A stretch of DNA of 32,509 bases from Candidatus Kapaibacterium sp. Its GTDB lineage: Bacteria > Bacteroidota > Ignavibacteria > Kapaibacteriales > UBA2268. The position numbers were made by a program, and so were the translations under genes. Positions 23,318 to 31,011 of the stretch are shown piece by piece. How positions within the stretch are numbered: the first letter of the stretch is position 1; every line of letters begins with the position of its first letter. The DNA lies in assembly GCA_028691175.1 (NCBI GenBank), contig JAQUZU010000005.1, positions 1 to 32,509 of the forward strand, given 5' to 3'. The notes under the pieces were generated by a model. That model was not told the DNA's origin and made no database searches. It saw nothing but the letters and a program-made list of their open reading frames with translations.

Positions 23318-24523
23318 ATGGATATCGAACACCTTGGTCAAGTATTTACCCCGGCGGAAATCGTCGGGCAAATGCTTGCTCTGCGACGAAACTTCGGACG
23401 CGTGCTTGAACCTTCGTGTGGTGCCGGAGCATTTTATAAAGTTATTTGGGACTGCGTTGCAATCGAACTTGACCCGCTTGTTTGCCCGCCGGGAGCAAAT
23501 TGTACAGACTTTTTCGATTATCCGACAGAAGAGAAATTCGACACAATTATCGGCAATCCGCCATACGTTCGATATCAAGACATTGCACCGGCGACAAAAA
23601 AAATAATCGAAAGCAAGAGTGCAAATTTCAACGTTTCCGCGGTGGACTTCGACCGGCGCTCGAATCTGTATCTCTTCTTCATCGCAAAATGTATCGAACA
23701 CCTTACGCCGCACGGCGAACTGATTTTCATTACGCCACGCGAATTTCTGAAAGCAACCTCAGCCCGCAAGTTAAACGAATTTATCTATGATAGCGGAACA
23801 ATTACCGACTTAATCGACCTCGCTGACCAACGTGTTTTCGACGGTGCCACGCCGGACTGCATTATATTTCGCTTTGAAAAGGGAAATTTCACGCGAAAAA
23901 CGGCTGTCGCAACCGGTACGCTTCGGCAGGCTGACCGCCGGCTAAATGAACTTCGCATCGGAAAATTTTCTACTAAATTTTTTTCGATTTCGAACGGACA
24001 ATTACTTTTTACGTCGGACGAATATCAGGCTAAATTCTCTGATTTGTTTTATGTAAAAGTCGGCGGAGTAAGCGGAATGGACAGTGTATTTGCCTCAGAC
24101 GAATTCGGCACGCACGATTTTGTCTGCTCTGAAACTCGGCAAACCGGCGCAACCCGGCGTATGATTTACAACTCAAAATGCAACTATCTCGAGCAACACA
24201 AATCGGAACTTCTCGCTCGGCGGATCCGGCACTTTGACGAAAGCAATTGGTGGATGTGGGGACGCAACTGCTATGTTTCGTCTGCCCCGCGCATCTACGT
24301 CAATATGAAAACTCGCGTAGAAAATCCGTTTTTTCTGCATTCCTGCAACTATTTCGACGGCTCTATTCTTGGGATTTTTCCGCACGACATAAGTGCAGAC
24401 CTTAATAAACTGTGCGAAAAGCTAAATTCAATCGACTGGGCGGAACTCGGTTTCCGTGCCGGCGGCAGGTTCCTTTTCAGCCAAAGAGCGCTTGAAAATA
24501 CCAAAATAATGATTATCGATTAA
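23318..24523 (+). CDS. N6-adenine DNA methyltransferase, TaqI/Eco57I-like
   Basis: A 401-residue class I S-adenosylmethionine-dependent methyltransferase. It opens LGQVFTPAEIV, which is typical of type II/IIG gamma-class enzymes. Motif I is EPSCGAGAF (31-39), an acidic ribose-binding residue lies in AIELDP (48-53), and the catalytic motif IV is NPPY (80-83) in IIGNPPYVRY. The C-terminal half (about 200-401) would be the target-recognition domain. It is the right size for a methyltransferase without a fused nuclease. No restriction endonuclease gene is adjacent in the window, so it is an orphan here. The ATG lies 25 nt after the uxs terminator stem with no ribosome binding site seen, so the leader is very short or absent. 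Its target sequence cannot be read. Confidence 0.88.
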   Translation: MDIEHLGQVFTPAEIVGQMLALRRNFGRVLEPSCGAGAFYKVIWDCVAIELDPLVCPPGANCTDFFDYPTEEKFDTIIGNPPYVRYQDIAPATKKIIESKSANFNVSAVDFDRRSNLYLFFIAKCIEHLTPHGELIFITPREFLKATSARKLNEFIYDSGTITDLIDLADQRVFDGATPDCIIFRFEKGNFTRKTAVATGTLRQADRRLNELRIGKFSTKFFSISNGQLLFTSDEYQAKFSDLFYVKVGGVSGMDSVFASDEFGTHDFVCSETRQTGATRRMIYNSKCNYLEQHKSELLARRIRHFDESNWWMWGRNCYVSSAPRIYVNMKTRVENPFFLHSCNYFDGSILGIFPHDISADLNKLCEKLNSIDWAELGFRAGGRFLFSQRALENTKIMIID

Positions 24524-24568
24524 CGAAATTATATCTAATTCGCTGCGGCGTCATCTCCCCCAAATAAT

Positions 24569-24601
24569 AAAAAAACCGTGAGCCTCTTGCGAGGCCCACG
24601 G
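24569..24601 (-). terminator. Intrinsic terminator of the giant T9SS protein gene
   Basis: On the minus strand CCGTG-GGCCTC / GAGGCT-CACGG (arms 24591-24601 and 24576-24586, one internal mismatch) with a 4-nt loop, then seven U residues (24569-24575). It lies 26 nt past the stop codon. Confidence 0.9.
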
Positions 24602-24627
24602 ATTTTAGAGTATAGCCGCATTGCGAC

Positions 24628-27600
24628 TTATTTAACTTTTACGATTTCCTTAGTTATAGATGAGTTACCAGCCATAATGTTCAGGTAGTAAGTACCGGAC
24701 GGTAAATCGTTGCCGTTAAGTTCTACAACATGAGAACCTGCAGCGAAGAATTGACCTGTGGTAAGAGTGCGAACAACTTCGCCTACTGCGTTGTACATTA
24801 CGATAGTTACGTCCATTCCTTCAGGTAATGTAAAGCTGACATTTGCATTTGCATAGAACGGGTTCGGAGTAGCAGAGAAGTTAGCAAGAGCGTCGTTATC
24901 TTCTACACTTACAGTACCGTTGATTTCAAATGTTTCAGTTCTGTCGTATTCGAGACCTTCTTGGCCGTCATAGATTGCTCTGATGACTGCTTCTTTAGTA
25001 TTTACGTTTGGCACGTTCCAAGAATAAGTCTTGTACATTGCTGCTACGCCTACTGCGAATGTTGACCAAGTCGAACCGTTATCGGCAGAGAATTGTAAGT
25101 CAAATTTATTTACATTATCGTAAGTCCATTTAACGTTTTCTTTCGAATTTGCAGCGACGCTTGATTTAGCAGTCGGAGTAGTTAATGTAACAACGCCTGC
25201 CAATACTTTGAATGCAGATGAAGTAACAACAACTTCGTCAGTCTGAACATCGATCATGCGAACGTAAGCGGATTTAGTATTTACAACCGGAAGAGTCCAG
25301 TCTGCTTTACCATCGCTTGCATTTACAACGCCTGTAACTGTAGTCCAGTCATAACCGTTTGCTGTGAATTCGAATCTTACGTTACCAGTGTAATCGTAGT
25401 TCCATTTAATTACGTCTGCTTTACCGCCTACATATACAGGATCAGTAGAGCAAGGACGAGTAATTTCTGCAGTTGCAGTGCTGAGAGCGAATGTAGCGTC
25501 TGAACGATCTACTTCTACGCCTGATTCAGCATTTACTATTCTAACGAATGCTTCTGTAGATTTTACTCTCGGAGTTACCCAGTTGTAGCTTAAGTCAGAG
25601 CTCATAACCGGAGTAGTTGTAATTCTGTTCCAAGTGTGTGCATTGTCTGTAGAGTAATCCAAGTGGAAGTATGCTTTCTGGCTTGGAGCAGACCAAGTGA
25701 TTGTATAGAGCGAACCTGCTTCGAGTTCTTCGCCGCCATTCGGATAAGTTACAGTAGCAACTTTATCGAGAACAACTGCCGGAATCGGCTCGAAAGTACC
25801 TTGAGCTGTTACATTTTGACCATTTGTAGTATATACTACAGTGATCGGGTGCCAGTTAAGGAAGATGCCTTCGTTCATATTTATAACTTTGAATCTTAAA
25901 GTACCCATGTAAGTAGCGCTATTAGGAACGTTTGCACCCGGTTTGCGTACTTGATCATAGATGTTATAATCGATATCGATTGTTCTTAGGTCTGTAATCG
26001 GGTCTTTAGCGTTTGCATATGGAGCCGAGAACGTTTCGAGATAACCGAGATCTTCTCTTTGATCAAAGATCACGTCTGCTTCTTTGCTCATTTCAACGAA
26101 TTGCAATTGAGCATTATCATATTGAATACCGAAAGTAGAGTTACCAAGAGCGAATTCGCCACCCAAGTTAGTAATGTACATAGGAACATTCAAATATTCT
26201 CCGTCGAGTTCAGGATTAGCATTTACTCTATAGTTCAAGCCTGCTTGAAGAGTTGCTTCTTTAGCTTCAGTTGTAGTAAAGTCTTCATTATTGATTACTT
26301 TTTGCTCGAGTTCGATATTGCGTTTGTAGAGTTCCGGAGCAAGAACCATAAGTTCGCTGTTATATTCCGGAGCAACTTTTCCGCTAACAGACGGAGTAGC
26401 AGTCAATGAAGAGATTTTACCTGAGTTACGATAAACGATTTGTCTATCAGATGCGTTTGTCAAACCGTCGCCGGTAACATCTGTATTAACGCTTGTACCA
26501 CCGTCATTTAAGATAACGAGAGTTCTATCTGCAGCATTGATTTGACCATCTTTTACTACATCACCACCAACCATTGCTGCAATTGAAGTAGCACCAGTAG
26601 TGCCTACTAAACCGTTGTTATAAACAAGTCCTGTAGCGGCATAATCAGTTAAGTTAGGATTAGTTTCAGAATAACCGTATGCAGAGTATTTGTCTGCGAT
26701 CGACGGCGGAACAGCCGCAGCGTCAGTTTCACTCATGTTATTATTTGCAGTACCATTCCAGTTTTGGAAATCCCAACCTGATTCAACTGCCCAAGTTTGT
26801 GCATCATCGCCATCATAAGCGAATGGAGCAGCAAATGCGGACATAATCGGCAAGTGGTTAATGTTATCAACTTTTACGAAATATCTACCGTCTGCGAGGT
26901 CTGTGAATACGAACGGAACGTTTGCGTATCTTGAACCATCAGTTCCACGAGTTATCGGATCGAGTGTAGTAGCATGTGCCAAATAGTTAAATTCTGATTC
27001 AGCAGAGTCAACTCTTACGCCCGGGAGGCCTGCATTATTGCGGAAGAGAGTAATCTTCAAGCCGCCTTCTGCATAAGAAGCACCGATGTCGTTTTTAATA
27101 GCCTGATCTTCGTGATGACCTTCGAGAAGTACTCTTACAGTGAAGTTACTTGGAGGAGTAATGTTGAAGTATTCAGTCATTGATTGCAATGAAGGCATAA
27201 GACCGTCTGCACTGTTATCATATTCAAGAGTAGTACCGTTGATAGTCGAGCGAGCATTCATTAACAATCTACCGTTAGTTTTAGCGGCTGCGATTGGAGC
27301 TTGATCGCTATAAGTGAAGTCATCATTTTCGTCAGGATCAGCCAAGGATACATCCAATTGTGCAGCGAATTGAGATTTGCTGTTTGCACCAAGGAATTCG
27401 AATCCGTTGTTAGAAGCCGGCAAAGTCATTGCGTTAGTATAAGCTGCAGACCAAGTCTGAGATGCTACATATTGCCAATCTTGGATAGTTGTACCACCGC
27501 CACCTTTTACAGAGAACTGCATGTCTGCATGGTTAGTTGCATCGCTACCATTATAGAATGTTTCAGTAGCGTCATTTCTGTTATAATCGAAACCTGTCCA

Positions 27601-30600
27601 GCGAACTTTAAGGTTAGTCATTGTATTAGGAACTCTTTGTTCGAGTACCGGTTCAACGAGTTTAATAGTCGGGCGAGTTGCTTCATAAGCATAACCATCG
27701 CCGCTCATATGTACTAAGAATTCAGTTGAAGTCGGATAACCCAATGCAGTACCAACATAACCTGTAGGAACGAAGTTACCACCGTTAAAGCTGAATGCAG
27801 CCAATAAGTTTGCAGCATAGTTTGTACCACCATAACTTACTAATTCGTTTGCACGGATTGTAGCTGCACCTTGAACAAATTTAGTCAAAGCAGAAGGTTC
27901 AACGCCTGACGGAGCCTGATTACCAGGATTTCCACCCCAGAATCTTACTTCTTTCATTTCACCAACGAAATGAACGCCTTCGCCTGCTACTGAACTTGGT
28001 TCGTAACCGAAGAATACCGGATAAGTATTATAAGGATCTACAGTAACGTTTGCGCCTAATTGAGTAGTAATTGTATCTACATATTGCGGAGTACCGTCGA
28101 TATAGAATCTTACAACCGAATTTTCGCCACCGTTTGCCAAATTAACATAAGCTGCTACATGATACCATGCAGAGTCAGATACTTGCAGTGTCGGAGGAAC
28201 CAATACCGGATGTGCTGCACTTGTTGCAGTGCGGATTGCGTCGCCGGTAGTTGATGCAACTGCTAATTGCAATTGACCTGTAGGTAATAAGCGGAGAGAA
28301 TAATGCATATTTTCGCTACCATCATCCATTTTCTTGGTAATGATCGGGAAATAACCTTCTTCTTCAGTCGGGAATCTGTACGGACGAACCCATGCTTCGA
28401 TCATACCGATACCGCCATTGAAGTTTAAGTCTGAAGTATTTTCTTTTACTGCTAATTTAGCATTACCGTCATTTTTGATTGAGAAGTAAGGAGCAACTGT
28501 GAAATCGCCGGATTCATCAAAGATATCGTATTGATTTCTTGCTTCTGTACCGCTGATTCTCAGACGAACTGTCTTCGAATAGTTGTCTGCGAGCGGAAGA
28601 ATACCCTGTAAATCGTCATCTTGACCGGATACAGTAGTATTGTTATAAGGAGCCCACTCTGCTTCATAGCTTTCTACATCTACGTAGTCAAGCATCTGAG
28701 CCGGAGATTGATTGTCGATTGCGTCGAACCAAGATTCGCCACCGTCGCGGCTAGCCATAATTTGAATGTCTGAAGAATTCGGTTCAGTCGAACCCAAGCC
28801 AAAAGATACCCAACGTACTTTAAATACTTCGTCTTTCAAGTTAGAGATACCTTCGCCGCCGACAGGTGCAGTCAATTTGATGTGCGAGCGGTCCGGGCGA
28901 TAATTAACGAGACTGTTATCGAGAGTACCGCAATTGTACCAGTTCAGCGGGTTAGCGCTCTTTTGGTAGTAATATTCATCAGCGATATCAAGGCGTCCAC
29001 CCTGTAACGGATAATAAAGTTCAAGAGTAGTTCTTTCATCAACTGTGGTAGGAGAAGAACCAAGAGCAGTAATGTCGCCATTTGCGTCATATACGCCGGC
29101 AATATTTTTTCTCAAAACGTCTTGGTCAAGAGCAGTTCTCCAAACCTTTACTTCTTTGATACCTGCATTGAGGTAATCACCTTCGTTTAAGCCACCATTA
29201 GGATTTACACCAATCCAGATCGGATGAGTAGTAGCCCATAATCTCGGACTTACAAGGTCGCTGTTAGTATATCTGTCTACGATTTCGCCATTTACATAAA
29301 GTGTAACAACGTTATCTTTTACAGATGCTGCGATATGATTCCAGTTATTGCCGTGTGCGTTTGAAATCGGAGTAGTAGCGGCAACTGCTGTTAATGCTGT
29401 CGGAGAGACAACATTTGCAAGTAAGTTTGCGCCGTTGTTTGTGTTTTCGCGGCAACGGAATGCCGGGTAAATACCGTCTTTCAAATAAAGCATCCAAGCA
29501 CCTTCGGAGCCGGAAAGAGTACCATCTGCGGAAACTACGATACCGGTTTCTGCGCCGGCAGTTTCAGTTAAACCGTTCAGGTTAATCCATGCTTCTACAG
29601 TCAATTGGCTAGGAGTAGAGAAGTTGTTTTGTGTTTTAAGATAAGAGCAAGTACCATCGAGTTGAACAAAGAATAGTCTGCCCAATACGAATGTAGCATT
29701 GCTTTCGTCTTTTCTGCCTGCTTCGTTTGTGTATTTGCTTCTTGTGCTAACGTTATTTGCCACGCCAACTGTATCGATTTGTACAATGCGGAGTTTGCCT
29801 TCTTCTGAACGTGCAAAGAAGTTTTCGTTACCCTTCCAGATAATTCTCATAACGCCGGAATTAGCACCTAATTTTGTAGTGCCGTCGCCTTCAGTAATGA
29901 AATATCTGTTAGCTGAGTTAAGACTGTCGATTTCGCCACTGCGATATTTATCTACCTCTGTGCCGAGTTCGGTCGAGTTTTTATCAGTTTCAGCTACACG
30001 GCCTGCTTCAGTCCAAGTAGAACCGTTATTCAAAGAATATTCAAGTGCATAACCAACTTTATTGGTTACATAATCTGCCGTTCCTATTAAACCACTACGC
30101 TCGAAATATACCGGATAACCGTTATTCGGAGAGAGGGAAGCAAGAGCGGGACTAGGATTTCTGTTTACTGCATTGCTGCCGCCATTCGGAGCAAGAATTG
30201 TAATGCCGCGAACCGTGAAATCGCCTTGATTTACAAAATTAACGTCTGCGGTAATGTCATTGCCGTCAGCGTCGTCAATTACGATTGTACCAATGCTGGC
30301 GTTTGTATTGAATTCAATACCGGTAAGCATTGCGTCAGTCAAAGTGCTGTAATTTTTAATGTCAAATTTTAACATACCGACGAATGAGCCGCGACCTACG
30401 TTTGAAGGTTTGTAGCCTACGCCATCGACTGTTTTATTTACATCGAGTACATAATAATATGTTGTTCCGTCATTTGCCGGAGCAGCCGAAAGAGCCAAAT
30501 AGCCATTGGCGTTTACGTTATGGAATGGGGATGCGATAGTAACATACGGTTGTGCAACGTCCATATCGTAGCCGATAGAATCAGTTGTGCCATACGCTGT

Positions 30601-30864
30601 TGTCCCCGACGGGGTCAAGAAATCCGTATTGTATTTCACTGCGAAAGTAGCGTTGCCCAGTTTCGGAGCGGTGCCGTCTGCAGTTACATCTTTTGCCCAT
30701 ATTTCTACGCCGATCTTATTGCCGATACGACGCTGGTTCATAGTTACTTCGTAACTCTGCGAGAAAGCGTCATCAGTCACGAGCATTAACCCCATAACGA
30801 ACCAGAAAATATTCAACCAAGATAGCCGGAAGGGCTTTGCTTGTCTATTTAGATAAGTTCTCAT
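24628..30864 (-). CDS. Giant modular T9SS-secreted protein with cohesin-like, LamG, dockerin and Ig-like domains
   Basis: About 2,080 residues. The start is at 30864, which has AAAGGA at good spacing; the in-frame ATG at 30870 is too close to it. Numbers below count from 30870. Order: signal peptide (to about 37, AFSQ), cohesin-like beta-sandwich (about 38-225), Ig-like (about 228-330), LamG/concanavalin-A-like domain 1 (about 400-625; TVEAWINLNGL, WNHIAASV, LYVNGEIVDRY), Ig-like (about 665-760), LamG domain 2 (about 795-1045; MIEAWVRPYRF, WYHVAAYV, RFYIDGTPQY), beta-rich region, dockerin repeat pair (about 1430-1485; KDGQINAADR and TGDGLTNASDR), second cohesin-like domain (about 1530-1697; LGNSTFGIQYD), three Ig-like modules (about 1700-1987; YPNGGEELEAGSLYTITWS), and a T9SS type A sorting domain (about 1993-2080; NPFYANANVSF, LPSGTYYLNI, KEIVKVK). 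It is probably a surface adhesin or scaffold binding glycans or matrix. No catalytic domain was recognised. Confidence 0.87.
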   Translation of the reverse strand: MRTYLNRQAKPFRLSWLNIFWFVMGLMLVTDDAFSQSYEVTMNQRRIGNKIGVEIWAKDVTADGTAPKLGNATFAVKYNTDFLTPSGTTAYGTTDSIGYDMDVAQPYVTIASPFHNVNANGYLALSAAPANDGTTYYYVLDVNKTVDGVGYKPSNVGRGSFVGMLKFDIKNYSTLTDAMLTGIEFNTNASIGTIVIDDADGNDITADVNFVNQGDFTVRGITILAPNGGSNAVNRNPSPALASLSPNNGYPVYFERSGLIGTADYVTNKVGYALEYSLNNGSTWTEAGRVAETDKNSTELGTEVDKYRSGEIDSLNSANRYFITEGDGTTKLGANSGVMRIIWKGNENFFARSEEGKLRIVQIDTVGVANNVSTRSKYTNEAGRKDESNATFVLGRLFFVQLDGTCSYLKTQNNFSTPSQLTVEAWINLNGLTETAGAETGIVVSADGTLSGSEGAWMLYLKDGIYPAFRCRENTNNGANLLANVVSPTALTAVAATTPISNAHGNNWNHIAASVKDNVVTLYVNGEIVDRYTNSDLVSPRLWATTHPIWIGVNPNGGLNEGDYLNAGIKEVKVWRTALDQDVLRKNIAGVYDANGDITALGSSPTTVDERTTLELYYPLQGGRLDIADEYYYQKSANPLNWYNCGTLDNSLVNYRPDRSHIKLTAPVGGEGISNLKDEVFKVRWVSFGLGSTEPNSSDIQIMASRDGGESWFDAIDNQSPAQMLDYVDVESYEAEWAPYNNTTVSGQDDDLQGILPLADNYSKTVRLRISGTEARNQYDIFDESGDFTVAPYFSIKNDGNAKLAVKENTSDLNFNGGIGMIEAWVRPYRFPTEEEGYFPIITKKMDDGSENMHYSLRLLPTGQLQLAVASTTGDAIRTATSAAHPVLVPPTLQVSDSAWYHVAAYVNLANGGENSVVRFYIDGTPQYVDTITTQLGANVTVDPYNTYPVFFGYEPSSVAGEGVHFVGEMKEVRFWGGNPGNQAPSGVEPSALTKFVQGAATIRANELVSYGGTNYAANLLAAFSFNGGNFVPTGYVGTALGYPTSTEFLVHMSGDGYAYEATRPTIKLVEPVLEQRVPNTMTNLKVRWTGFDYNRNDATETFYNGSDATNHADMQFSVKGGGGTTIQDWQYVASQTWSAAYTNAMTLPASNNGFEFLGANSKSQFAAQLDVSLADPDENDDFTYSDQAPIAAAKTNGRLLMNARSTINGTTLEYDNSADGLMPSLQSMTEYFNITPPSNFTVRVLLEGHHEDQAIKNDIGASYAEGGLKITLFRNNAGLPGVRVDSAESEFNYLAHATTLDPITRGTDGSRYANVPFVFTDLADGRYFVKVDNINHLPIMSAFAAPFAYDGDDAQTWAVESGWDFQNWNGTANNNMSETDAAAVPPSIADKYSAYGYSETNPNLTDYAATGLVYNNGLVGTTGATSIAAMVGGDVVKDGQINAADRTLVILNDGGTSVNTDVTGDGLTNASDRQIVYRNSGKISSLTATPSVSGKVAPEYNSELMVLAPELYKRNIELEQKVINNEDFTTTEAKEATLQAGLNYRVNANPELDGEYLNVPMYITNLGGEFALGNSTFGIQYDNAQLQFVEMSKEADVIFDQREDLGYLETFSAPYANAKDPITDLRTIDIDYNIYDQVRKPGANVPNSATYMGTLRFKVINMNEGIFLNWHPITVVYTTNGQNVTAQGTFEPIPAVVLDKVATVTYPNGGEELEAGSLYTITWSAPSQKAYFHLDYSTDNAHTWNRITTTPVMSSDLSYNWVTPRVKSTEAFVRIVNAESGVEVDRSDATFALSTATAEITRPCSTDPVYVGGKADVIKWNYDYTGNVRFEFTANGYDWTTVTGVVNASDGKADWTLPVVNTKSAYVRMIDVQTDEVVVTSSAFKVLAGVVTLTTPTAKSSVAANSKENVKWTYDNVNKFDLQFSADNGSTWSTFAVGVAAMYKTYSWNVPNVNTKEAVIRAIYDGQEGLEYDRTETFEINGTVSVEDNDALANFSATPNPFYANANVSFTLPEGMDVTIVMYNAVGEVVRTLTTGQFFAAGSHVVELNGNDLPSGTYYLNIMAGNSSITKEIVKVK

Positions 30865-30951
30865 TATCATTTCCTTTATTTGTTTTCTAAAATACTTTCT
30901 TTCATCGGAAATGTTCCGATTATTTTACATTATATAGTTATTAAATAATCT

Positions 30952-30994
30952 ATCGGGCGAGAGGTACTCTGAGAGAATTTGAGCACCCCCCGAT
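30952..30994 (-). other. Hairpin between the two surface-protein genes
   Basis: In minus-strand RNA, GGUGCUC (30987-30981) pairs with GAGUACC (30969-30963), one pair being G-U, enclosed by AUCGGG/CCCGAU (30994-30989 and 30957-30952) with a small bulge. It begins 17 nt after the stop of the upstream gene. The sequence after it (GATTATTTAATAAC) is AT-rich but has no clean U tract, so it is either a weak terminator or a processing or attenuation structure between two cotranscribed genes. Confidence 0.5.
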
Positions 30995-31011
30995 TCCGAT
31001 ACCATTTCCAA

